Position numbers and translations under genes: made by a program. Shown piece by piece: positions 24,201 through 31,631 of a DNA stretch of 38,217 nt. Numbering within the stretch: position 1 is the stretch's first letter; each line of letters opens with the position of its first letter. The notes under the pieces are model-generated. The model searched no databases. It had not been told where the DNA came from and saw only the letters and a program-made list of their open reading frames with translations. This stretch comes from Paracoccaceae bacterium (GTDB taxonomy: Bacteria > Pseudomonadota > Alphaproteobacteria > Rhodobacterales > Rhodobacteraceae), in the NCBI GenBank assembly GCA_027486345.1, contig JAIXPH010000043.1, positions 1 to 38,217 on the forward strand, given 5' to 3'.

Positions 24201-24990
24201 CGGCCAGATCGGCCAGAACGCCAGCCGCCACGAGATCATCCGCCGCCTGGGCCGCGCGCAGTTCCACCACGCGGTCGGCCAATTCTGCCCGCTGGTCAGG
24301 CGTCAGCAGACGATGTTCGGCGCGGCGGGCCTCCAGCGTTTCCAGCGCCTGCCGCGCGAGCGCGCTGCGGTCAAAGACCCGGCGCGAGATGTCGCGGTAG
24401 ATCCCGGTCCCCGTCACCTTTTCCAGAATGGCCGCGCGATCGGCGGTCTTGGCCGACAGGAAGGCGTCGAAATCCCCCTGTGCCAGCAGCACGGTCCGGC
24501 GGAATTCGTCATAGGTCAGGCCGGTCAGCGCGACGATGCGGCTGTTCACCGATGTGGCCTGCGTGTCCAGCACCTGCCCATCGGACAGGCGGCGCAGGCT
24601 GCGGTCGGCGGATTGCAGGCGTCCGTCGATCTTGCCCCGCGCGCGGCGGGCGGACCATGCGGCCTCATAGGCCTGTCCATCGGTGCCGATGAAGGCAACC
24701 TCGGCATAGCCCTCCGCCGCGCCCCGCCGTAGGGCCATGCGGGGGTCGTTGGATTTCAGCTCTTGGCCGTCGGCTTCATCCACGCTTTCGCGGGTGCCAT
24801 CGCCCGACAGGCGCGGGCAGTTGCCGTAGAGCGCCAGACACATGGCATCCAGAAGGCTGGATTTCCCGGCCCCGGTTTCCCCCGTGATGGCGAACAGTCC
24901 GGCGGTGGCGAGGGGCGCTTGGTCCAGCCGGAGTTCAAAAGGCTGGGCCAGACTGGCGATGTTCTTGCCGCGGATGGACAGGATTTGCAT
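21262..24990 (-). CDS. sbcC: SbcC, ATPase subunit of the SbcCD nuclease
   Basis: This 1242-residue SMC/Rad50-like protein has an N-terminal Walker A GETGAGKSS (37-45) and the N-lobe Q-loop-like segment LLAQGDFDAFL (168-178). Very long Ala/Glu/Arg-rich coiled coils (about 200-590 and 630-1120) flank a zinc hook QPCPVC at 612-617. The C-terminal ABC signature LLSGGERF lies near 1147, and Walker B plus D-loop LFIDEGFGSLD near 1177. SbcCD cleaves hairpins and protein-blocked DNA ends, processing replication intermediates. All catalytic motifs are present. It lies 3 nt after the sbcD stop in the usual order sbcD-sbcC. Confidence 0.96.
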   Translation of the reverse strand: MQILSIRGKNIASLAQPFELRLDQAPLATAGLFAITGETGAGKSSLLDAMCLALYGNCPRLSGDGTRESVDEADGQELKSNDPRMALRRGAAEGYAEVAFIGTDGQAYEAAWSARRARGKIDGRLQSADRSLRRLSDGQVLDTQATSVNSRIVALTGLTYDEFRRTVLLAQGDFDAFLSAKTADRAAILEKVTGTGIYRDISRRVFDRSALARQALETLEARRAEHRLLTPDQRAELADRVVELRAAQAADDLVAAGVLADLAAWRARTEAQARRATAAARSDAATQAVADLTPLRDWLAEWDAARVLRGEVREGAEARAALAAATAQRDDLAAKAAAQTAVLTAAAVAVQSATAMRDEAEDRFKSFAEEWSRATELDAMIATATTEVAKAADAMSRLAGLRDQAAGRLGDLTATRTALEHSVAGHLGALEATPGHATLLADWTLIEERLDRRIALCGQVAADTARRDALRLAIAEDRAARDGLARRITAASDQIDLARNTQAALAPERDALQAENPGARLQTLAQAAIDLQALRQAQGMVQAADTALAESQQRQADAGKALADATGDAETADRARTGAERLIDALRRPTEAALAAASAEADHLRRHLVAGQPCPVCHATDHPLMADGQIAALAADLCARLTAAEAERDRAHQAGLTARARQTQATAVIAAETARAPQLSVAVTQAETAFAKARTALSDHGIGAVPDDPRGPVAALEDLANSVATLRQAATAAQARLADLDRQHLAAQQTIDTARAEIAAAETAQRQKAETIRATENAIAALDQSIPAATLEMTRIDDRLRPLMAAFADQPYAYGADGTDALDRLRQHVTRLQDLTDRLARDRAALAELSPQLATAEEAASAAHRAMAEAETTLTRRQTDLSTLTAERGALLGGEDTATHRTRHNEARKTAQTALEQAQKAEGDARALHAELSGGAAEAAGAVLLAADRLSRADTALATACAAAALPLARVLDLHAAPDAEVTARRQRVTQAATEQAEALGALRERQAELDALDAIPLPALSPDALSAQQTALETAATTRAEEQGRIAERLDADRQAGLALAGLEAEITTARQTAETWQAVNDAVGSASGDRFAQIAQAVTLAMLVERANLHLNDLKPRYQLDVAASDLALQVIDLDMAGDRRPARLLSGGERFLVSLALALALSGMGTQGALAGTLFIDEGFGSLDSDSLDLAIDALERLQAQGRMIGVISHVQAMKDRIPVQIEVRKIGGGASEVRLKVQ

Positions 24991-24993
24991 GGT

Positions 24994-26208
24994 TCAGACC
25001 CCGTCCATCGCGTCACGGAAGGCGGCGAGGTGGCGATCTTCGGGCACGGTGCCGTGTTTTTTGTGGTAGGCGGCAAGGAACAGATCCTCGGGCCGCGTAT
25101 CGCGCAGGGACCGGACGGGGGCGGGGGCCGCCGCCTTGGTTTCCGGGCGATGGATGCGGATGCCCGCCGGGCGGACAGGGGCGGCGCGCAAGACCGCCTC
25201 GGCCCGCGCCATGATGACGGCGGGGGCATCCTCGGCCAGAAGTTCAACATAGACGAGCGGGCGCAGCGCCGGGTCATCGCAGGCGGGAAGGGCGGCGAGC
25301 GCGGCTTCCAACTCGGCCAGCGTCGCCACGCCACTGGCGGGCAGGCGCAGGACGGGGGCAGGCCACGGGATGTCGTGGTGGCGGTGGGTGATGCTGCGCC
25401 CCGTCACCTCAAGGATTGTCACGCCGTGGCGGTAGCGGATTTCGGATGCCGACAAGGGAAAGGCGCTGCCCGAATAGCGCACGCGCCCACCATCGAGGTT
25501 CTGCGGCCCGTGCAGATGGCCAAGGGCGACGTAATCCAGACGCGGGGGATAGATGTCGGGCGGCACGCCTTCGGTCCCGCCGATGAAGAGCCGCCGTTCC
25601 GCGCCCTCACTCTCCAGCCCGCCCGCGCAATGCAGGTGGCCCATGGCGATGATCGGCACATCCCCGGCAACCTCTGCCGCCGCCGCCGTCAGCTCGGCAT
25701 GAAAGCGGCGGGCGGCGTCGATCACGGTCAGGCCATCCTGCGCCTCGGAAAAGCGCAGGCCGGTCAGGTCCGCCGCGCGCAAGAAGGGGATGGCCAGCAC
25801 ATACAGCGCCACCGCGCCATCCGGGCCCCGGATCGGGATCAGGTGGGTGCCAAGGTCCACCGCATCGCCCTGCCGCGCGACGGTGCCCACGACATGGATG
25901 TCAAAGCCCTGGAACAGATCGGCGGGGGCCTCCAGCCGCAGGGCAGGGTCATGGTTGCCGCCCGAGATCACGATCACCAGACCCGGACGCCGCCGCTTGA
26001 AGTCGGCCAAGGCGCGATAAAGCAGCCGCTGGCTTTCGCCCGAGGGATTGCTGCTGTCGAACACATCCCCCGCGACCAGCAAGAGGTCGATCGACTCGGT
26101 CACGATCACATCCGCCAGACGCGACAGGAACAGCACATGCTCCGCCTCCCGCGACCAGCCGTTCAAGGTCTGGCCGATGTGCCAATCCGCCGTGTGCAAT
26201 GCCCGCAT
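24994..26208 (-). CDS. sbcD: SbcD, nuclease subunit of SbcCD
   Basis: This 404-residue Mre11-type phosphoesterase has the metal-binding motifs ADWHIG (D8, H10), AGDVFD (D48) and GGNHDP (N85, H86, D87). MGHLHC and the later ALGHLHG supply the remaining histidines. SbcD provides the Mn-dependent exonuclease and endonuclease activity, while SbcC supplies ATP-driven conformational control. The start at 26208 has AAGGA 5 nt upstream. It is divergent from the glycosyltransferase gene at 26382; the 173-bp gap shows no striking promoter motif. Confidence 0.95.
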   Translation of the reverse strand: MRALHTADWHIGQTLNGWSREAEHVLFLSRLADVIVTESIDLLLVAGDVFDSSNPSGESQRLLYRALADFKRRRPGLVIVISGGNHDPALRLEAPADLFQGFDIHVVGTVARQGDAVDLGTHLIPIRGPDGAVALYVLAIPFLRAADLTGLRFSEAQDGLTVIDAARRFHAELTAAAAEVAGDVPIIAMGHLHCAGGLESEGAERRLFIGGTEGVPPDIYPPRLDYVALGHLHGPQNLDGGRVRYSGSAFPLSASEIRYRHGVTILEVTGRSITHRHHDIPWPAPVLRLPASGVATLAELEAALAALPACDDPALRPLVYVELLAEDAPAVIMARAEAVLRAAPVRPAGIRIHRPETKAAAPAPVRSLRDTRPEDLFLAAYHKKHGTVPEDRHLAAFRDAMDGV

Positions 26209-26381
26209 GGTGATCCTTGGCCTTCTTCGGCGGTGTCGCCGGGTGAATGGCCACTGTTTCGACGCCGCGCCGGGGCGTCAAGGTGGGGCCGATCCACCCT
26301 GTTCCGCTGCGGCGCGCCGGGCTACAGTCGGGCCGCGCCGCGCCGATGCGCCCGCCGATTGCCGATCTGCAAGGACGACCG

Positions 26382-28205
26382 ATGACCGAGACGCCCAAGC
26401 CCAGCCTTCCCACGCCCGCTCTGCCGGGGGCGGACCCGTCCATGCCCCGTCCGCTGTGGCACCGGCTGGCCTTCCACAAGAGCGGCAAGCCGCGCGGTTG
26501 GCTGCGCAAGATCATCCTGAAGGACAAGCAGGGCACGCCCCGCCCCCTTGCTCGGCGCATCCTGTTCAAGGGCAATGGCAAGGTGCGTCCGATCTTTGCC
26601 CATTGGTATGCGCCCTTTGACGGCAACCCGGTCAACGCCCATGTCCAGAACTATGCCGACTTCCTGCGCGGGGTGATCGCGTCTGGCCGTCTGGCACAGG
26701 CGCAAACGGTGCGGATCGTCACCACGCCGCATACCGAATATGTGGGGGCCGCCATCGCCCGCGCGCTGCGGGGCACGCGGTTGCAGGTAACATGCGCCAC
26801 GCAGATGCCCGCGCAGTTTGACCACGACCTTTACATCGTCGTCTGCCCACAAATGTTCGCCACGCTGCCGCCGCCGGAAAAGGCGATCCTGATGCAGATG
26901 GAGCAGGTGCGCGCCTCGAAATGGGTGACGCCCGCCTATCTGGCGCGGCTGCGCGACAGTCTGGCGGTGCTGGATTACGCGATGGACAACATCGCCGCGC
27001 TGATGGAACAGGCGATCCCGCAAAAGCAGTTGTACTTCGTGCCGATGCGCCCTTTTGCCCGCCCTGATGCCGGGGCCAGGCGCGACATTGACCTGCTGTT
27101 CTACGGCGCCATCGCATCGGAACGGCGGCAGCGCTACCTTGCCGCGCTGCGCGCGCGTTTCCCCCTGACCACAGTGGCCGAAGTCTTCGGCGACCAGATG
27201 CGCGCCACCCTGGACCGCGCCAAGGTGGTGGTGAACATCCATTTCTATGAGGACGCCCTGCTGGAGACGACCCGGATCTCCGAGGCGCTGACCCATGGCG
27301 CGCGGGTGGTGTCGGAAACCGCCGCCGACCAGCATGACAACGCCGCCTTTGACGCCTTGGTCGAATTCGTGCCGCGCGATGATGTGGATGGGTTTGTCGC
27401 CCGCGTCGGGCAGGTGCTGGCCGATTGGCGCGAACCCCTGCGCCTGCCAGAGGCAGAGGATCTCGGGGGGATGACCTTCCACATCCTGCGCGCCTTGCAT
27501 GGGATCGGCGTGCTGTCCGAATCCGAATTCCACGCCGCCACCGCCGACATGACCCTGCCGTCCAACCGGCTGATCCTCGCCCTGCCCGAACAACTCGCCC
27601 GCTACCGCGCGGCCGAGGCGAACCGTCTGCCCGGCGCGGTGCCCTTCCATGGCTTGCGCCAGATCGACGGCTGGAAAGGCTGCGCCGCCAGCTACAAATT
27701 CCTTGCCACAAAGGCGCTGGCCCAAGGCCCGGTGCCCCTGACGATCTATGAGGATGACGCCGTCTTTGACGCCGATGCCGTGGCCCGTCTGGCGGTGATC
27801 GAGGACTATCTGGCCGCCCGGCCTGACGGGTGGGACGTCTTCTCGGGCCTCTTGTCCGACCTGTCCCCCGCCGCCCGGATTTCCCGCATCGACTCGGTTG
27901 GCGAAGAAGAATTCCTGCATCTGGACAGTGTGATCGGCATGGTCTTCGGCATCTACAACCGCCCCGCGCTGAAGCTCTTGTCCGAATTCACGGTGAAGGG
28001 CGAAAGCGTCACGCGCCACGCTATCGACCGCTACCTTGAGGCGCTCAAACCCCATTGCATCGCAACCCTGCGCCCCCTTGTGGGCCACAATGCCGAGGTG
28101 CACTCCTCGCTCTGGTCCACCAGCAATGCCTATACCTCGAAGATGATCGACGACAGCCTGATCCGCCTGCAAGCGCTGCGCGATGGCTTTGTGACCAAGG
28201 CCTAG
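26382..28205 (+). CDS. Two-domain glycosyltransferase (GT4/CgeB-like module plus GT25 domain)
   Basis: This protein has 607 residues. Residues 22-75 are a short basic module LWHRLAFHKSGKPRGWLRK, then KDKQGTP and RRILFKGNGKVRPIFAHWYAP. Residues 85-380 resemble CgeB/GT4-like transferases: FDHDLYIVVCPQMFATLPPP, MQMEQVRASKWV, DIDLLFYGAIASERRQRYL, and ETTRISEALTHGARVVSE. From about 415 a GT25 (LPS glycosyltransferase) domain follows, with GWKGCAASYKFL and the metal-binding EDD at 457-459 in TIYEDDAVFD. It is probably a cell-surface polysaccharide or glycoprotein glycosyltransferase. The basic module and first transferase domain recur in the partial protein at 36530, about 70% alike by eye. The start has AAGGA 8 nt upstream. 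Donor and acceptor are unknown. Confidence 0.78.
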   Translation: MTETPKPSLPTPALPGADPSMPRPLWHRLAFHKSGKPRGWLRKIILKDKQGTPRPLARRILFKGNGKVRPIFAHWYAPFDGNPVNAHVQNYADFLRGVIASGRLAQAQTVRIVTTPHTEYVGAAIARALRGTRLQVTCATQMPAQFDHDLYIVVCPQMFATLPPPEKAILMQMEQVRASKWVTPAYLARLRDSLAVLDYAMDNIAALMEQAIPQKQLYFVPMRPFARPDAGARRDIDLLFYGAIASERRQRYLAALRARFPLTTVAEVFGDQMRATLDRAKVVVNIHFYEDALLETTRISEALTHGARVVSETAADQHDNAAFDALVEFVPRDDVDGFVARVGQVLADWREPLRLPEAEDLGGMTFHILRALHGIGVLSESEFHAATADMTLPSNRLILALPEQLARYRAAEANRLPGAVPFHGLRQIDGWKGCAASYKFLATKALAQGPVPLTIYEDDAVFDADAVARLAVIEDYLAARPDGWDVFSGLLSDLSPAARISRIDSVGEEEFLHLDSVIGMVFGIYNRPALKLLSEFTVKGESVTRHAIDRYLEALKPHCIATLRPLVGHNAEVHSSLWSTSNAYTSKMIDDSLIRLQALRDGFVTKA

Positions 28206-28344
28206 CCTGCCGCGCAAACCCGATGCCGAAAACGCATGATACGCGTTTGGAATGACGCATGTTACAAAGGCGTCACAGCCCCCGTTGCCGCACAGCGGCC
28301 GCGGGCGTAGCTGTCGGGGCACAAAGCAGCGGGGCATGTGGGCC

Positions 28345-29271
28345 ATGGAACTGGACTGGATCGAGGATTTCCTGGCGCTGGCCGACCTTGGCGTGTTTTC
28401 CAAGGCGGCGATGCGCCGCAACGTCACGCAACCCGCCTTTACCCGCCGCATCCGCAAGCTGGAATATGCCGTGGGCGCGGTGCTGTTCGACCGCTCGGTC
28501 CACCCGGTCGTGCTGACCCCGGCGGGAGAGGATTTCCGCCCCACCGCGCTGGAAATGGTCCGCATGCTGGCATCCGCCCGGTCGCGGCTGCGCAGCCAGA
28601 CGGCGGCGGGCGAGATGGTGACCATTGCCTCTCTGCAAGCGCTGGCGATTTCCTTTTTGCCGCCGCTGATCAGCGCGATCTACGCCGCCCGCACCCCGCC
28701 TGCGATCAAGGTGATGGCCGATGACATGGCGGGTTGCCTTGAGGCGCTGTTGACCGGCTCCGCCGACATCCTGCTGACCTATTCACATCCTGACATCATC
28801 ACCTCGCAGATCGTCGATACCTTCGCCGCCTTGTCGGTGGCCGAGGATCGGATGGTCGCGGTCAGCGGGGCCGGGGCGGACGGCACACCGCTTTATGAAC
28901 TGGATGACCCGCGCATCCCTTACCTGCGCTATTCGGACGAAAGCTTTCTGGGCAAGCTGACCGCGCGGATCTTGTCGGATCACGAAGACCTCGCCCGTCG
29001 CTTGGACCCGAAGTATCAGAATTCCATGGCCGATGGCCTGAAGGCCGCCGCCCGCGCCGGCTTGGGTGTGGCGTGGTTGCCCTTGCAGGTGGCCGGGGAT
29101 GATCTGGACCAAGGCCGCCTTGTCCGGATTTCCGCCCCCGATCAGGAGGCAGAGATCGAAATCGCCATGTTCCGCGATCCGGTGGAAAAGTCCCGACCCG
29201 TGGAAAAACTGTGGTCCGACATCCGCCGCCGGATCGACGGCCTGAAACCTGCCGCCGTCGCGGCGGGCTGA
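28345..29271 (+). CDS. LysR-family transcriptional regulator
   Basis: This 308-residue protein opens MELDWIEDFLALADLGVFSK, the standard LysR start, with the helix-turn-helix at about 16-40 (AAMRRNVTQPAFTRRIRKLE) and the effector-binding domain from about 90. I preferred the ATG at 28345 over 28336 (MWAMELDW) because the family begins MELDWL; neither has a strong ribosome site. The glutamate dehydrogenase gene starts 103 nt downstream on the same strand, so the regulator may control it. The 139-bp leader upstream contains AAACGC/GCGTTT inverted arms (28230-28248) and two ACGCATG copies (28232 and 28255), a possible autoregulatory site. Confidence 0.85.
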   Translation: MELDWIEDFLALADLGVFSKAAMRRNVTQPAFTRRIRKLEYAVGAVLFDRSVHPVVLTPAGEDFRPTALEMVRMLASARSRLRSQTAAGEMVTIASLQALAISFLPPLISAIYAARTPPAIKVMADDMAGCLEALLTGSADILLTYSHPDIITSQIVDTFAALSVAEDRMVAVSGAGADGTPLYELDDPRIPYLRYSDESFLGKLTARILSDHEDLARRLDPKYQNSMADGLKAAARAGLGVAWLPLQVAGDDLDQGRLVRISAPDQEAEIEIAMFRDPVEKSRPVEKLWSDIRRRIDGLKPAAVAAG

Positions 29272-29294
29272 GTTTAACCGAAACGACGCAAGTT

Positions 29295-29312
29295 CCGTTC
29301 AGACTGGAACGG
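29295..29312. promoter_or_regulatory. Interrupted palindrome upstream of glutamate dehydrogenase
   Basis: CCGTTC (29295-29300), 6 nt, GAACGG (29307-29312) is a perfect inverted repeat located 62 nt before the gdh start, between the lysR stop and gdh. It could bind the adjacent LysR protein or another dimeric regulator. The embedded GGAAC lacks a CGTT at the right distance, so it is not an EcfG promoter. Confidence 0.4.
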
Positions 29313-29373
29313 GCACCGCCCTTTTGGGGCGATTGATACCACATGCGCATCCGCGCCAAGGGAGGATTGACCC

Positions 29374-30804
29374 ATGCTGACCACCACCGAACCCAGTTTC
29401 CGCGAATCCGTCGATCTGATGTTCCACCGCGCGGTGAAGCACATGGACCTGTCGCCGGGGCTGGCCGAAAAGATCCGCGTCTGCAACTCCACCTACACCG
29501 TCCGCTTCGGTGTCCGCCTGCGCGGCAAAATGGAGACCTTCACCGGATACCGCTCCGTCCATTCCGAACATATGGAACCGGTGAAAGGCGGCATCCGCTA
29601 TGCCCTGTCGGTGCATCAGGATGAGGTGGAGGCGCTGGCTGCCTTGATGACCTATAAATGCGCCTTGGTGGAAACGCCCTTTGGCGGATCGAAGGGCGGT
29701 CTCTGCATCGACCCGCGCCAATGGGATGAGCATGAGCTGGAACAGATCACCCGCCGCTTTGCCTATGAGCTGATCAAGCGCGACCTGATCCACCCGGCCC
29801 AGAACGTTCCCGCCCCCGACATGGGGACAGGGGAACGTGAAATGGCATGGATCGCCGACCAATACGCGCGGATGAATACAACCGACATCAATGCCAAGGC
29901 CTGCGTGACCGGCAAACCACCGCATGCGGGCGGGATTCAGGGCCGGGTGGAGGCGACGGGGCGCGGTGTGCAATTCGCCCTGCGCGAATTCTTCCGCCAC
30001 CCCGAGGATGTGGCGCTGGCCCATCTGTCCGGCGGGCTTGAGGGCAAGCGCGTGATCGTCCAAGGCCTTGGCAATGTGGGCTATCACGCCGCGAAGTTCC
30101 TGAGCGAAGAGGACGGCGCGATCATCACCGCCATCATCGAACGCGACGGAGCGCTGGTCAGTGACACCGGCCTGTCGGTCGAGGATGTGAAGCGCCACCT
30201 CGCCACCACCGGCGGGCTTGCGGGCTATCCGGGGGCAACCTACTCCCCCGACGGCGCCGCCGCCTTGGAACTGCCCTGTGACATCCTGATCCCCGCCGCG
30301 CTGGAGGGCGTGATCAACCTGCACAACGCCGCCCGCATCCAAGCCCCGCTGATCCTTGAGGCCGCGAATGGCCCCATCACCTTTGGCGCCGACGAAATCC
30401 TGCGCCAAAAGGGCACGGTCATCATCCCCGACATGTATGCCAACGCAGGCGGGGTGACGGTCAGCTATTTCGAATGGGTCAAGAACCTGTCCCACATCCG
30501 CTTTGGCCGCATGCAGCGCCGGGCCGAAGAATCCCGCTCGCGCCTTCTGGTCGAAGAGTTGGAGCGGTTGTCCGCCGACCAACACCTCGGATGGACGCTG
30601 TCGCCCGATTTCAAGGAGAAATTCCTGACCGGATCGGATGAGCTGGCGCTGGTGCGGTCAGGTCTGGATGACACGATGCGCACCGCCTACCAGTCGATGC
30701 GCGAGATCTGGCACGGCCGCAAGGATGTCGAAGACCTGCGCGTCGCCGCCTATATCGTCGCCATTGACCGGGTGGCCAAGACCTATCGCAGCAAGGGTCT
30801 GTAA
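29374..30804 (+). CDS. gdhA: Glu/Leu/Phe/Val dehydrogenase (glutamate dehydrogenase)
   Basis: This 476-residue protein catalyses reversible oxidative deamination of glutamate (or related amino acids) to 2-oxoglutarate and ammonia. Landmarks are the substrate loop VKGGIRY (70-76), catalytic-site TPFGGSKGGLCIDP with K107, PAPDMGTGEREMAW (146-159), the Rossmann motif VQGLGNVGYHAA (229-240) and YANAGGVTVSYFEW. The length is in the range of GdhA/GudB-type enzymes. A GGGAGG lies 8 nt upstream. It links nitrogen release by the nearby aminotransferase and oxidase pathways to central metabolism, although that functional link is only inferred. It is preceded by a LysR gene. Confidence 0.9.
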   Translation: MLTTTEPSFRESVDLMFHRAVKHMDLSPGLAEKIRVCNSTYTVRFGVRLRGKMETFTGYRSVHSEHMEPVKGGIRYALSVHQDEVEALAALMTYKCALVETPFGGSKGGLCIDPRQWDEHELEQITRRFAYELIKRDLIHPAQNVPAPDMGTGEREMAWIADQYARMNTTDINAKACVTGKPPHAGGIQGRVEATGRGVQFALREFFRHPEDVALAHLSGGLEGKRVIVQGLGNVGYHAAKFLSEEDGAIITAIIERDGALVSDTGLSVEDVKRHLATTGGLAGYPGATYSPDGAAALELPCDILIPAALEGVINLHNAARIQAPLILEAANGPITFGADEILRQKGTVIIPDMYANAGGVTVSYFEWVKNLSHIRFGRMQRRAEESRSRLLVEELERLSADQHLGWTLSPDFKEKFLTGSDELALVRSGLDDTMRTAYQSMREIWHGRKDVEDLRVAAYIVAIDRVAKTYRSKGL

Positions 30805-30839
30805 AGGCATCGCGCAGGTCTTCTCTGTCCAGATATCCT

Positions 30840-30862
30840 GCGGGGGGGTGTTAAACCCCCGC
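30840..30862. terminator. Hairpin between gdh and the toxin gene
   Basis: GCGGGGG (30840-30846) pairs with CCCCCGC (30856-30862) across a 9-nt loop containing TTAAA. It lies between convergent gdh and the toxin gene and may end both transcripts; no strong T-run follows on either side. Confidence 0.45.
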
Positions 30863-30872
30863 TGCTGACGGA

Positions 30873-31205
30873 TCAGGCGTCAGGACCCTTCAGGTCATCC
30901 AACCTCAGTCCTGACGCCGCAAACTGCTGATTGACGTCCATTCGCCCGTCAAAGATGAACAAGACATGGATGATTTCGTCCGTCAGCGTATAGTAGATAT
31001 TGTGGCGCTGCCGGAAAACGGCACGACGAATGCCGCGCGCTTCGTGCCAGACATGGCCGATGAGCGGATTGTCTCGAAGCGTGCAGCGGATGAACTGATC
31101 AAGCGCGTCCTGATAGCCGTGGGCAAAATCCTCTGAATACTGACGATCCTGTTCCCAGATGGACCACAGGCAATCGTCAGCAGTTCTGGCAAGAAAGACC
31201 TTCAC
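30873..31205 (-). CDS. RelE/ParE-family toxin of a type II toxin-antitoxin system
   Basis: This 110-residue protein has the RelE/ParE plasmid-stabilisation pattern: an N-terminal strand, a helical region WSIWEQDRQYSEDFAHGYQD, a PLIGHVWHEARGIRRAVFRQ core, and the strand pair HNIYYTLTDEIIHVLFIFDGR where RelE-type catalytic or contact residues normally sit. Such toxins cleave mRNA on ribosomes (RelE) or poison gyrase (ParE); which applies cannot be told by eye. The GTG start overlaps the antitoxin stop by 4 nt. It is the second gene of an antitoxin-first operon, the common order. Confidence 0.83.
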   Translation of the reverse strand: MKVFLARTADDCLWSIWEQDRQYSEDFAHGYQDALDQFIRCTLRDNPLIGHVWHEARGIRRAVFRQRHNIYYTLTDEIIHVLFIFDGRMDVNQQFAASGLRLDDLKGPDA

Positions 31206-31471
31206 GACTCCGCGCTGCGCCTCCGAAAGCGGGCAATCCGGTCTTCAAACGCCGCTTCAGTCATCTCGGTAACGCGCCCTGCGGCGACATCCGCAAGGCC
31301 CGCCGCAATTCCGCGTTCTATCCGCAGCGCGACCAACTCGTCCCAGTCCGCGACGGACACCGTCACGGCAACCGGGCGGTCTTTCTTGGTCAGCAACACG
31401 GGTTCGCGCTGGACCATGTCCATGAACCGACCAAACTCTTTGCTCGCAACTGTCGCAGACAGGGTTTTCAT
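31202..31471 (-). CDS. Phd/YefM-family antitoxin
   Basis: This 89-residue protein begins MKTLSATVASKEFGRFMDMV and continues QREPVLLTKKDRPVAVTVSVADW, the Phd/YefM DNA-binding N-terminus. The C-terminal half (about 45-89) is the charged, flexible toxin-binding tail. It neutralises the toxin and, alone or in complex, represses its own promoter. AGGAG lies 8 nt upstream of the ATG at 31471. Two palindromes and a promoter lie just upstream, as expected for autoregulation. The pair sits between gdh and a sugar operon, a common place for mobile toxin-antitoxin modules. Confidence 0.87.
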   Translation of the reverse strand: MKTLSATVASKEFGRFMDMVQREPVLLTKKDRPVAVTVSVADWDELVALRIERGIAAGLADVAAGRVTEMTEAAFEDRIARFRRRSAES

Positions 31472-31488
31472 CAGCGTGTCTCCTTGAT

Positions 31489-31551
31489 GGATTTTCCCCA
31501 AGATACGGAAAATCCGGATTTGAGGATAGCTCAGGCCTGACCGTTTGGCAA
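31489..31551 (-). promoter_or_regulatory. Promoter and operator of the toxin-antitoxin operon
   Basis: Reading leftward, TTGCCA (31551-31546), 17 nt and TATCCT (31528-31523) form a sigma-70-like promoter. Immediately downstream are the perfect 12-bp palindrome AAATCCGGATTT (31510-31521) and the inverted pair GGATTTTCC/GGAAAATCC (31489-31497 and 31507-31515), which share bases. Placed between -10 and the antitoxin start, they are likely autorepression sites. Confidence 0.6.
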
Positions 31552-31557
31552 AGCCTG

Positions 31558-31604
31558 TTGACAGACTCACCCCCACCCATTACCCCATCATGTAAACGTT
31601 TACA
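31558..31604 (+). promoter_or_regulatory. Promoter and LacI-type operator of the sugar operon
   Basis: TTGACA (31558-31563), 17 nt and TACCCC (31581-31586) give a plausible promoter with a weak -10. TGTAAACGTTTACA (31591-31604) is a perfect 14-bp palindrome with the central CG typical of LacI/GalR-family operators, and would cover the transcription start. The LacI-family gene at the far end of the operon is the obvious ligand. Confidence 0.75.
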
Positions 31605-31631
31605 CAATCCCCCACAAAAGGACCGCCGCGC

